From assembly GCA_964400405.1 (NCBI GenBank), contig CAYNUO010000004.1, forward strand, positions 1 through 64,000: 64,000 nt of DNA. Reading direction: 5' to 3'. This document shows positions 51,133 through 59,389 of the stretch, one piece after another; within the stretch, counting starts at the first letter, position 1, and the number at the start of each line of letters is the position of its first letter. The DNA is from CANKJK01 sp964400405 (GTDB lineage Bacteria > Acidobacteriota > Vicinamibacteria > Vicinamibacterales > UBA2999). Below the pieces are notes generated by a model, which worked only from the letters and a program-made list of their open reading frames with translations, was not told where the DNA came from and did no database searches. Made by a program: the position numbers and the translations under genes.

Positions 51133-52698
51133 CTAGCGCGCCGGCGTCAGCAGCCGCGATTCGAAGAAGTCGAGTTGCGCCTGGATCATGTGCGTCCCAG
51201 GACGCGCCGTATCTCCGAGGTCCATGAACGGTTCGTTCGTCAGGTCGTAGGCCTGCCACTTCGGCAGGCCAGGACCGTTGGGGTCTCCCCGCTTCGCGAA
51301 GTTCGTCCAGTAGTTCGACACCGTGTCCGCCATACGGCGGTCGCCCTCCGTGTACCGCCAGGACGGCAGGAGGCCGACGATGTTGAACACGTACTGGAGC
51401 TCGCTGCCGTGATAGGCCCCCAGCGTCGGCGGAGGCATGGGCACGGCACGCGTCCACTGGTACAGGTACGAGGCACGACCATGCTGCGCGTTCACCCGGG
51501 CCCAGGTGCGCGCCTCAAGCGCCCAGCTGGCATCCCGCTGCATCAGCCGTGTGGCCGATGGGATGTCGGCATCCGTCTTCACCGGGTACAGCGCTTCGAT
51601 CTGCGGCGCGTCCGGACCGTAGGTCTTGGCTATCCGCGCGCGGTGGTCGGCCAGGGTCCTGGGGTACGTCGACGGTGCGGAGAGAAGCCCGAGCTCATCA
51701 TGCGTAAAGCCGACCAGCACCTGGACGGGATTCTCCTTCCGCCTGGCGAAGATGGCCGCGACATCCTCGGGAAGCACCCAGCCATCGACGACCTCCGAAA
51801 TCGGCAGGCCGTCGGTCTGCAGAAGCGTGGCCACAGGCACGTCGCGGAGCGCCTTGACCGAGGTGACGCCCGCCTTCTTCATGTAGGAGACGCCGTTCTT
51901 CTCGGCGCCGGCCAGGGTCCGGTCCTCCTTGCGCGCGAAGCTGCCTGGGACAAACCGCGCGCCACTCATGCCGATGCCGCGGATGAAGAGGCCTTTCGCG
52001 AGGGGCGACGCGCTCAGGACATTGACGCTCCACGAGCCGGCCGACTGCCCGAAGATCGTGACCTGCGCCGGGTCGCCGCCGAACGCGGCGATGTTGTTCT
52101 TGACCCACGTCAGCGCGGCGATCTGGTCCAGGGTGCCGTAGTTGCCGGATGAGTGGTTCGCGGATTCAGCCGTCAGCTCCGGATGCGCCAGATAGCCAAG
52201 CGGTCCCAGCCGGTAGTTGATCGTCACGACGACGACCCCCTTCTTCGCCAGCGCCGCGCCGTCGTAGGCGGGTGACAACTGCAGGCCGCTGAACTTGTGG
52301 CCGGAGCCCCGGGTCAATCCGCCGCCGTGGATGTACACCATCACCGGCTGTTTCGCCTGGCCTCGCGTCGCCGTCCAGACATTGAGGTAGAGGCAGTCCT
52401 CCGACATGTCGTCGAGGGGGAGCTGGAAGACCGCCGGCTCGTACGCCAGCTGGGGACACATCCCACCGAACGAGTCGGCCCGGCGAACGCCTGCCCATGG
52501 CACGACGGGCTGTGGGGGTGTCCACCGGCGGGCACCGGTCGGCGGGGCGGCATACGGAATGCCCCGATATACCCGGACGCCTTTCGCCTCGGTCCCCTCG
52601 ATCAGACCGCCGTCGACCTTGATTGGCGCAGCGGCCTGCGGGTTCAGGCTCCAGGCGAGCGCGGTGACCGCCGTCGCCACAATGAGCACGTACTTCAT
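51133..52698 (-). CDS. Secreted type-B carboxylesterase
   Basis: 521 residues; signal peptide about 1-22. Alpha/beta hydrolase of the carboxylesterase/cholinesterase type: oxyanion-hole HGGG at 124-127, nucleophile Ser 219 in FGQSAGSWS, a candidate acid in VLVGFTHDELGLL and the catalytic-His region YHGSELQYVF. N-terminal signatures YRGIPYAAPPTGARRWTPPQ and SEDCLYLNVWTA are canonical. It hydrolyses carboxylic esters, exact substrate unknown; in this exported gene set it could release phenolic or acyl groups. Starts 31 bp upstream of nothing else on its strand: the VOC gene at 52730 ends just before it, so VOC (53583), VOC (52730) and esterase form one transcription unit. Confidence 0.94.
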   Translation of the reverse strand: MKYVLIVATAVTALAWSLNPQAAAPIKVDGGLIEGTEAKGVRVYRGIPYAAPPTGARRWTPPQPVVPWAGVRRADSFGGMCPQLAYEPAVFQLPLDDMSEDCLYLNVWTATRGQAKQPVMVYIHGGGLTRGSGHKFSGLQLSPAYDGAALAKKGVVVVTINYRLGPLGYLAHPELTAESANHSSGNYGTLDQIAALTWVKNNIAAFGGDPAQVTIFGQSAGSWSVNVLSASPLAKGLFIRGIGMSGARFVPGSFARKEDRTLAGAEKNGVSYMKKAGVTSVKALRDVPVATLLQTDGLPISEVVDGWVLPEDVAAIFARRKENPVQVLVGFTHDELGLLSAPSTYPRTLADHRARIAKTYGPDAPQIEALYPVKTDADIPSATRLMQRDASWALEARTWARVNAQHGRASYLYQWTRAVPMPPPTLGAYHGSELQYVFNIVGLLPSWRYTEGDRRMADTVSNYWTNFAKRGDPNGPGLPKWQAYDLTNEPFMDLGDTARPGTHMIQAQLDFFESRLLTPAR

Positions 52699-52729
52699 CG
52701 CTGTCTCCTCACCATCAGCGTTCTTCAGC

Positions 52730-53569
52730 TCAGTACTGATCCAGTCCTTCGGTCAGCTCGATCACCGTGCCCCACGGGTCCGTGAGGTACACAAAGCCGA
52801 GACCGAGAGCCTTGCTGTAGGGCGCATCGAACTTCACGCCCGCGGCCTGGAGTTCCCTGGCGAACGCCTCGAGCTGCTTGACCTCGAAGCCGATGTGGTC
52901 GAGCACGTGATCCTTCGTCGTGGCCGGGGCGTCCTTCGTCGGCGTGTACATCAGGATGACGCCCGGGATTTCCTGAACCTCGCGCGGGCCGCGCATCACG
53001 GTCTTCGCCCCGAAGTGCCTGGCATACCACGCCTTCATTTCCTCGGTGGCGTTGGTGGCGAGGTGGAGGTGATGGTTGCCCGTCACCGTCGCTGACTTGT
53101 TCTCGACCAGCTCGACGAGCGTATCCTCCGGCCCCAGGACGAAGGCAATCGTCGAGGTGCCGGCGTTGAAGACGCCGTCCTTGACCTCCCCGGACACCTC
53201 CCGGCTCGTGACGTTCGGGTAGCCAAGGGACTGGAGCCTGGCGACGGCCGCGCGAATGTCCGGCACCTCGACCCCGATGTGTCCCACCGTGGTCCCCTTC
53301 GTACCGCCGGCCTTCGGCGGAAGCGGCTGCAGGAGGATGACGGAGTTGTGCAGGTGGAGGACGCCGAGGGGACCGATCTTCCTCGGCCCGACCGTCCCGC
53401 CGAGTCCTTCGACCCAGAATTTCTGGTGGGCGGCCATGTCCGTCACCCGAAGGTGGTGATGGCCGTAAACGACTCTGGCGTCGCTCTTGATGATCTGCGC
53501 GCTGCTCATCGACGGCGCAGCGACCAGGCACGCCACAAGGGCGAACAAGCTTGAAACACGCACTCTCAC
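52730..53569 (-). CDS. Secreted protein with two VOC domains
   Basis: 279 residues from GTG 53569, with GGAGG 6 nt upstream. Signal peptide ends at SMSSAQ. Two VOC domains: residues 34-150 (YGHHHLRVTDMAAHQKFWVE; TVGHIGVEVPDIRAAVARL; TLVELVENK) and 155-279 (GNHHLHLATNATEEMKAWYA; VLDHIGFEVKQLEAFARELQ; GTVIELTEGLDQY). The H-x-H starts and E-L ends are consistent with metal sites. Separated by 13 bp from the VOC gene upstream. Extradiol dioxygenase- or isomerase-like chemistry is possible, but secretion is unusual for such enzymes. Confidence 0.9.
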   Translation of the reverse strand: MRVRVSSLFALVACLVAAPSMSSAQIIKSDARVVYGHHHLRVTDMAAHQKFWVEGLGGTVGPRKIGPLGVLHLHNSVILLQPLPPKAGGTKGTTVGHIGVEVPDIRAAVARLQSLGYPNVTSREVSGEVKDGVFNAGTSTIAFVLGPEDTLVELVENKSATVTGNHHLHLATNATEEMKAWYARHFGAKTVMRGPREVQEIPGVILMYTPTKDAPATTKDHVLDHIGFEVKQLEAFARELQAAGVKFDAPYSKALGLGFVYLTDPWGTVIELTEGLDQY

Positions 53570-53582
53570 TATGACCTCCGTC

Positions 53583-54560
53583 TTACTTGCCGTTCAGTTC
53601 AAGAGAGAAGCCAAGGGGCGAGGGCTTCAGATCCACGAATGCGTAGCCGGGACCGGGTCCGACCGTGAGCCGCCCGCCCTTCTTCGTCAGATAGTCGATG
53701 TTGGCCTGCATCCCCTGAATGCCGAGGGCCAGGTGGTGCATCGAGGGACCGAAGCGGTCCAGATGCTCCTTCCACGGGCTGGCGCCGCCGATCGGCTGCG
53801 CGAACTCCAGTCCGACCGGGCCGTACTTGAACGACACAATCTTCGGGTGTGCCTCCTTGTCACCCGTGAAACCAGCCGGGAACACCATCCCCTTGTACTC
53901 GTTGGCCGCCGGGGCAGGGATCCCTGTGAGATCGCTGAACACCTTGGCGGTCTTCTCCACGTCCGGCACGAAGATGCCGACGTGGCTGAAGGTCCCCATG
54001 CCGAAGTTCGTCGGCACGGGGGCCGCCGGCTGCGCGCCCTGTCCCGCTGTCGCTGAACTCTGAATCAGCTCGAACGTGAATCCGAGGACGGGCTTCATGT
54101 CGACGTACGCCGCGGGGAATCCGGCCTTGCCGAGCACGTACTTGCCCCCGGCGGCCTGCAGCTGCCCGATGGCCATCCCGATGTCCGGCACGCTGACGGC
54201 GATGTGATGCAGCCCCGGGCCGAACTGGTCCAGGTGGTCGCGCCACGGGCTCTTGCCGCCGATGGGCTGGAGCAGCTCGATGGACATGTTCGCCAGGCGA
54301 ATCGTCGTCACCTTGGGGTGCGCATTCCGGTCGCCGGTGAAGTCCTCCGGATACGGGACCCCGTTGAATTCGGCGGTCTGTGGCACCGGGATGCCGAGCA
54401 CATCGGCAAACTCACGCGCCGCCTTGTCGACGTCGGGAACGATGACGCCCACATGCTGGACCGGATTGACTCCGAACTTCGCCCCCTGCGCCTGGGGCCA
54501 TCCGGCCGTCAGCAGCACGCCCAGGGCGGCCAAACCCGTCGCCAGGATCACTCGCTTCAT
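53583..54560 (-). CDS. Secreted protein with two VOC domains
   Basis: 325 residues from ATG 54560 (GGAGAAG upstream); the longer frame to 54758 has no signal. Signal peptide ends at WPQAQG. Two very similar VOC domains, about 28-165 (VQHVGVIVPDVDKAAREFAD; GPGLHHIAVSVPDIGMAIGQ; GFTFELIQSS) and about 180-325 (FSHVGIFVPDVEKTAKVFSD; GPSMHHLALGIQGMQANIDY; GFSLELNGK). Each has an IGG(K/A)SPW motif before the central histidines, so the two halves arose by internal duplication. First gene of the VOC-VOC-esterase unit. Confidence 0.9.
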   Translation of the reverse strand: MKRVILATGLAALGVLLTAGWPQAQGAKFGVNPVQHVGVIVPDVDKAAREFADVLGIPVPQTAEFNGVPYPEDFTGDRNAHPKVTTIRLANMSIELLQPIGGKSPWRDHLDQFGPGLHHIAVSVPDIGMAIGQLQAAGGKYVLGKAGFPAAYVDMKPVLGFTFELIQSSATAGQGAQPAAPVPTNFGMGTFSHVGIFVPDVEKTAKVFSDLTGIPAPAANEYKGMVFPAGFTGDKEAHPKIVSFKYGPVGLEFAQPIGGASPWKEHLDRFGPSMHHLALGIQGMQANIDYLTKKGGRLTVGPGPGYAFVDLKPSPLGFSLELNGK

Positions 54561-54827
54561 GTCGCTTCTCCTACAGAGGCCTTCGGCGCACGGGCGCGCT
54601 GACGGCGTGGCAATCCTTGCATGGGCAGACGTGAAGCGGAATACGGGATCCCCCGTAACCCGACGGCCGGATCCACCCGCCGGCTGGGGGCGAGGACCGA
54701 GTTGCTCGCTTGCCTCGAGGTGTTCTATAAGCAGGGGCAGCGTGCGAACCGACCCCAACTCCGGCTCCGTGACTCAACCGTCCAGCCAGGCCGGGTCGGG
54801 CCCACATCAGGAGGAGCAGGACAGGAC

Positions 54828-55469
54828 ATGACGTGCCGTCAGCGTCTCACACGAATCGCCCTCGTGCTCTTTCCCATCCTCACCGTGGTTGCGGCGTCGG
54901 AGACACGGGCGCAGGTGCGCCTCGGCCCGGCACCGGCTGAGAATCTGACCCCGGCTCAGAGAGAGTCGCTGGCGGCGTATGTCGCCAAGGAGAAGGCCGC
55001 CCCGCCACCTCCGATGGCGATCATGCTTCGAGTGCCCGCGGTGTTCGACGCCTCTGCGATCCTGCGCCGGCATTTCCGGTTCGAACGGCTGCTGAACAGT
55101 CGCGTGAGCGAGTTCGGCATCCTGCTTGTCGCACGCGACTGGACGCAGCACTACGAGTGGAATTCTCACGACGAGATCGCATTGAAGGCCGGTGTCACGG
55201 CGGATACGATCGCGGCGATCGCGGATGGACGGCGGCCTGCGCACATGCAGGACGACGAGGCGGCACTCTATGACCTCTTCATGGAGCTCACCCGGAACCA
55301 CAGCGTCAGCGACGACACGTACGCGCGCGCGCTGAGGCAGTTCGGGGAAGACGGAGTCGTGGATGCCACGGCGCTGCTCGGCTACTACACGTCGTTGGCC
55401 ATGCTGTTGAATCTGGATCGAACATCCGCACCACCCAGCCGACACGCGCTCGAGCCGTTCCCCCGGTAG
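54828..55469 (+). CDS. Secreted carboxymuconolactone decarboxylase-like (AhpD-fold) protein
   Basis: 213 residues from ATG 54828 with AGGAGGAGCAGG upstream; signal peptide ends at ETRAQ. The core resembles the CMD/AhpD fold: RLLNSRVSEFGILLVARDW, HYEWNSHDEIALKAGVTADT, IAAIADGRRPAHMQDDEAAL and the helical end DATALLGYYTSLAMLLNLDR. The CxxC pair used by AhpD-type peroxidase partners is absent; the H-D-E-I-A motif is the usual gamma-carboxymuconolactone-like signature. Aromatic-lactone chemistry is a family guess. 29 bp upstream of the bicupin at 55499. Confidence 0.85.
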   Translation: MTCRQRLTRIALVLFPILTVVAASETRAQVRLGPAPAENLTPAQRESLAAYVAKEKAAPPPPMAIMLRVPAVFDASAILRRHFRFERLLNSRVSEFGILLVARDWTQHYEWNSHDEIALKAGVTADTIAAIADGRRPAHMQDDEAALYDLFMELTRNHSVSDDTYARALRQFGEDGVVDATALLGYYTSLAMLLNLDRTSAPPSRHALEPFPR

Positions 55470-55498
55470 CCCCGCCCGCCTATTCTTCGGAGGACACG

Positions 55499-56323
55499 AT
55501 GAACGAACCGCGAACGCACGAGACCGCGCAGGGCCCGGCGCCGCACCCCGCCATTCCGGTCGGCTTCAGTTTCATGCCGGTCTCCGCCGCGATCTGGCAG
55601 ACGCATCCCCTGTGCGGCCTGCTGGAGTTCCGGGACCTGGGACTGCGGGAGGCATCGAACGGGCGGATGACCGCTCGCCACATCCGCGCCGCGTCACGCG
55701 CTGGCGCGCCAACCGCCCCTGCGCCGGACACCGCCGTCTTCCTGTATGTGCTTCACGGCGCCTTTCGGTTCGCGAACGCCGCGGGTGACGTGGTGACGCT
55801 CAATGCCGGTGACGCAGCGTTCCTGCCGGGCCCTGTCGCGTACCGCTCGCCGCACGCATCACCGGACTTCGAAGCGATGGAGATCGGCGCGATCCGCAAC
55901 GCCGACGGGGGATTCGGGGTGTTTGAAGGCCGCCAGGTGATCGCTCGCGACACACCTACCGCGTATAGAAACGACGGCCCGCGCAAGTACTTCGAGTACC
56001 GGGATCTTGGCGTCGCCGAGGCCACCGGCCGGCGGGCGCACCTCCACATCCTTCGGACGATGCCGACGACTGGGGCTGTCGAGGGCGGCACGGGTTGGCA
56101 TTGCCACACGATGAGTCAGATATTCGTCGTACTGCGCGGATGGGCGCGCATGATCGTCGAGGGTCAGACGGCACTGGAGCTGCACGCCGGGGACGCCATG
56201 ACGCTGGGCAAGGGCATGTGGCATAACGTGCCGGTGTACTCCGACGACTACATCGTGTTCGAGTTGTGCATCCCGGCCGACTACGAGACCATCGACGCAG
56301 ACACACCAAGAGCTACGTTATGA
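55499..56323 (+). CDS. Cytoplasmic bicupin
   Basis: 274 residues, no signal peptide, GGAGG upstream of the start. Two cupin domains: first about 30-145 (FLYVLHGAFRFANAAGDVVT; LNAGDAAFLPGPVAYRSPHA) lacking clear metal-binding histidines, second about 165-270 with GTGWHCHTMSQIFVVLRGWA and DAMTLGKGMWHNVPVYS, whose H-x-H, Q and H could bind a metal. Such bicupins include aromatic dioxygenases and isomerases; substrate unknown. Its end overlaps the end of the convergent MFS gene by 6 bp. Confidence 0.87.
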   Translation: MNEPRTHETAQGPAPHPAIPVGFSFMPVSAAIWQTHPLCGLLEFRDLGLREASNGRMTARHIRAASRAGAPTAPAPDTAVFLYVLHGAFRFANAAGDVVTLNAGDAAFLPGPVAYRSPHASPDFEAMEIGAIRNADGGFGVFEGRQVIARDTPTAYRNDGPRKYFEYRDLGVAEATGRRAHLHILRTMPTTGAVEGGTGWHCHTMSQIFVVLRGWARMIVEGQTALELHAGDAMTLGKGMWHNVPVYSDDYIVFELCIPADYETIDADTPRATL

Positions 56324-57647
56324 CGACATTGCCTTCCGTCCCGTGTCGTCGAAACGCAGGAGGATGGCCCAGGCGACGGAACCTGCGGCTGGCATGCACG
56401 CCACAACCCCGAAGAGCGTAAGGTAGCTGCCGGCGTCGAACAGCGCGCCCACATACGGCATCAGGACAGCAACGAAGAAACTCCAGACCCCTGGCCCGAG
56501 CCCGGCCAGCAGCCCCTGATCGCTCGGATAACAGCGGAGGCCGTATCTCAAGGCCACGATGATGAAGCCGCCCGTCAGGAACATCGAGACGAAGAACAGG
56601 GCCAGCGCGCCCGCGGCGCTGCCAGCGAGGGGGACCAGCGCGAGAACCCCGCTGCCGACGGAGAGCACGAACACCATTCGGGGAAACGAGGTCTTGCCTC
56701 TGTCGGTCATCCATCCCCAGAAGAGGTACCCGAGCTCCCACCCAAGTGGCGGAATCCACAACCAGCGGCCCAGACTTGCCTGGGAGAGACCGAACGCCTT
56801 GGACAGGAACAGGGGGGCGGCATACGTCCCCACGGCCAGTGGGAGGGCGCCGAAGCTGTACAAAGCCAGGAACCCCCATAGTGTCGGTCCCCATAATCTC
56901 CGCAGTGATGATCCGGGAACTCGCTGCTGAGCCGTCTTGAGCGCCCCATAGCGAGAACTGACGGCGAGCCACCCGCTGACCCACAGCAGCCCTATTGCCG
57001 TGGTGACCAGGAACGCACCTCTCCATCCAAACGCGATCGCAATCGGCGTGACGATGAACGGGGTTACGATGGCGCCCAACGACCCGCCGCTATACCCCAG
57101 GCTGATGCCCCGTCCCTGCTGCTCCTTGGGCAACGTCAGAACGGCAGCTCTCAGCGCACCCGGAAACGTCGCGCCTTCGCCTGCGCCCAGCATGAAACGA
57201 GCGATTGCGAACTGCACGGGGATGGAAAGCCATCCGATCGCTCCAATGGACGCGTGCGCAAACGACGCAATGCTCCACGAGAGCACGGCGATAGTCATGC
57301 AGATCCGCAGTCCTCCGCGATCCAGCAGGAATCCCCAGACGGGATTGCCCAACATGTACGCGATGGAAAAGCATGAGATTGCGAAGCCGTACTGCTCCCC
57401 CGTCATCCCCGTGTCGGCAAGGATCATCGGGGCGAGAACGGCGAGCGCGTATCGATCCACGTAGCTGATGAGGGACGACGCCATCATCATCATGACCGGC
57501 AGCCACCTGGACGCCCTGGANNNNNNNNNNNNNNNNNNNNNNNNNNNNNNNNNNNNNNNNNNNNNNNNNNNNNNNNNNNNNNNNNNNNNNNNNNNNNNNN
57601 NNNNNNNNNNNNNNNNNNNNTTGGCCTGGGCCTTCTGTCGTAATCAT
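56318..57647 (-). CDS. MFS transporter (anion:cation symporter-like), interrupted by scaffold gap
   Basis: About 400 residues are readable between the gap and 56318. They carry the standard MFS features: SLISYVDRYALAVLAPMILA after the first helix, ISCFSIAYMLGNPVWGFLLD(RGG) as the loop 2-3 motif, ARFMLGAGEGATFPGALRAA in helix 4, SGGSLGAIVTPFIVTPIAIA(FGWRGAF) in helix 5 and WMTDRG after helix 8. This pattern fits ACS/hexuronate-type carriers of organic anions. The start is probably ATG 57647 (ITTEGPGQ), right of the 100-N gap, but the number of missing bases is unknown. It is likely the uptake route for a product of the secreted enzymes. Confidence 0.85.
57521..57620. other. Scaffold gap (100 N)
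   Basis: Exactly 100 unknown bases inside the 5' end of the MFS gene. Frame cannot be followed across it. Confidence 0.97.
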
Positions 57648-57807
57648 GCGGGGACTATAGACCAACTTTCGGCACCGTGAACTGCTCCCGCGGTCAGTTG
57701 GAGTAGCCCCCGGAGACAGAGGCCCACGGCGTGGAACGCCGAGGCTGGCCAGGCCGGGCGCTTCGCAGTAAAGTTACCCGCCTGTTTCCGCCCGACGGGG
57801 AGTTCCC

Positions 57808-58452
57808 ATGATCTATGAAGTCAGGACCTACGACTGCAAGCCGCAATCCGTGCCAGAGGTCGAGAAGCGCTTTGCTGACGCCTACGAGCACCGGAAGACA
57901 TTCTCGGAGCTTGTCGCCTGCTGGCACACCGAGATCGGCCCGCTCAACCAGATCGTCCAGGTGTGGCCGTACACGGATCTCGAGGAGCGCCGCAAGATTC
58001 GCGAAATGGCGGTCAAGGAAGGAGCCGGCAAATGGCCAGCCAGGACATCGGACCTCATCCTGCGGCAGCGCTCCGACATCTTCTGCCAGTTTGAATTCTC
58101 GCCTGAGCTGAAACCTGGAACGCAGGGGCCGTTCTTCGAGATGCGCACCTACACGTACGCGCCCGGCCAACTCGAGAACCTCAGGCGGTCGTGGAAGCAC
58201 TCGCTTCCCCACCGCCTGACATTCGGACCGGCGACGGCGATCTGGTACTCGGAACTGGGCGGGCTCAACGCGTTCGTGCACATCTGGCCCTACAAGACGC
58301 TGGACGAGCGCTGGGCGACGCGCAACAAGACGCGCGAGACCGGCGACTGGCCGCCGTCCGTCGCCGCCAGGAAGGCCGGACTGCCGGCCTACGAGCTGCT
58401 GCTGCAGGAGAGCAAGATCCTCATGCCCGCGGCCTTCTCGCCGATCCAGTGA
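57808..58452 (+). CDS. NIPSNAP-family protein with two domains
   Basis: 214 residues, no signal peptide, GGGGAG before ATG. Two ferredoxin-like dimeric alpha/beta-barrel NIPSNAP domains: IYEVRTYDCKPQSVPEVEKR ... NQIVQVWPYTDLEERRKIR, and FFEMRTYTYAPGQLENLRR ... NAFVHIWPYKTLDERWATR. This duplication is typical of bacterial NIPSNAP proteins encoded near aromatic or polyketide catabolism genes. Catalytic role unproven. Convergent with the protein at 58472. Confidence 0.9.
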   Translation: MIYEVRTYDCKPQSVPEVEKRFADAYEHRKTFSELVACWHTEIGPLNQIVQVWPYTDLEERRKIREMAVKEGAGKWPARTSDLILRQRSDIFCQFEFSPELKPGTQGPFFEMRTYTYAPGQLENLRRSWKHSLPHRLTFGPATAIWYSELGGLNAFVHIWPYKTLDERWATRNKTRETGDWPPSVAARKAGLPAYELLLQESKILMPAAFSPIQ

Positions 58453-58471
58453 CAGCGGCGGTCTGCACCGC

Positions 58472-59299
58472 CTATTTCTTCGTCCCGGTGAACGGCACTT
58501 CCGATTCGAGCACCTTCAGGGTTCCGTTCATCGCGAGTCCCGAAGCCTCCAGCGTGCCCTTGTGCACCAGCACGAAGTTGGCACCTGAGAAGCTCACGGG
58601 AAAGGAGAAGGTCAGGGCCTGTCCATCCACCGTGCCCGTGAGGTCCGACGGCCCCGCTTCGTTCTGGCACTTTCCGGACAACGTCTTGCCGTCCACCGCG
58701 ATCTGGCAATCCGTCGAGAAGTCCGTGCCGCCAAGTGTCGCCTCGATGGTCCAGGGACCCGGGAGGCCGGGCGTGGCCGTCGACTTCGGCTTCTCGTCTG
58801 GTGGCGGCGGCTCCGGCTTCGCCGACGCGGCCAACGAGAGCACGCTGGCGGTGTTCGCCGCACGGGCTCGGGCCGAAGTGGCTTTGAACCAGCTCCCCGG
58901 GGTCAGCCCAGACAGGCCGCTCGCCACCTGGGCGGGAACACGCACGCGGAGATCGACGGTCGCCCCGGACACGTCGGCCCCCAGATACTCTGCCGCGACC
59001 GCGTACCCGTAGTTCACCGCCGTCATCTCCTCGATGGGCGGGAGGTACACGAGGGCGAGTCCCATTCCCTTCCGGACGGACCAGACCGCGGACACCGGCT
59101 GCCCCGGCTTGAGCTGATCGACCGCCCGAAGCACGTGCGGCGGGGCATCGGCTCGAAGCGTGAGCGTCGAGGCGGGAACGTCGACGCTGACGACACGCCC
59201 ATACCAGGCAAACTCCGTGTCCGGCGTCGCGGCGCGGACAACTCCGTTCAGGGACACCAACATCACGAGCGCGATTCTGACGATTCGAAAGTAATTCAT
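58472..59299 (-). CDS. Secreted protein of unknown function, paralogue of the gene cut at 38752
   Basis: 275 residues from ATG 59299 (AAAGG upstream; frame open to 59365). Signal peptide ends at VVRAATPD. The N-terminal domain (about 28-165) is beta-rich: FAWYGRVVSVDVPASTLTLR, LVYLPPIEEMTAVNYGYAV and DLRVRVPAQVASGLSGLTPG. After a proline-rich linker a small C-terminal domain follows: GPWTIEATLGGTDFSTDCQI, GKTLSGKCQNEAGPSDLTG and GTLKVLESEVPFTGTKK, with a cysteine pair likely disulfide-bonded. The partial gene at 38752-39375 shows the same plan and also lies close to a cytochrome-DUF1080 gene. Function unknown. Confidence 0.85.
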   Translation of the reverse strand: MNYFRIVRIALVMLVSLNGVVRAATPDTEFAWYGRVVSVDVPASTLTLRADAPPHVLRAVDQLKPGQPVSAVWSVRKGMGLALVYLPPIEEMTAVNYGYAVAAEYLGADVSGATVDLRVRVPAQVASGLSGLTPGSWFKATSARARAANTASVLSLAASAKPEPPPPDEKPKSTATPGLPGPWTIEATLGGTDFSTDCQIAVDGKTLSGKCQNEAGPSDLTGTVDGQALTFSFPVSFSGANFVLVHKGTLEASGLAMNGTLKVLESEVPFTGTKK

Positions 59300-59389
59300 A
59301 CGGAAGCCTTTACGCGGCACGGTGGCCGTCAGTTCCAGTTGAAGCAGCGATCTCGATGAAGACACGAAGAGACCGGCGAATGCGCGGAC

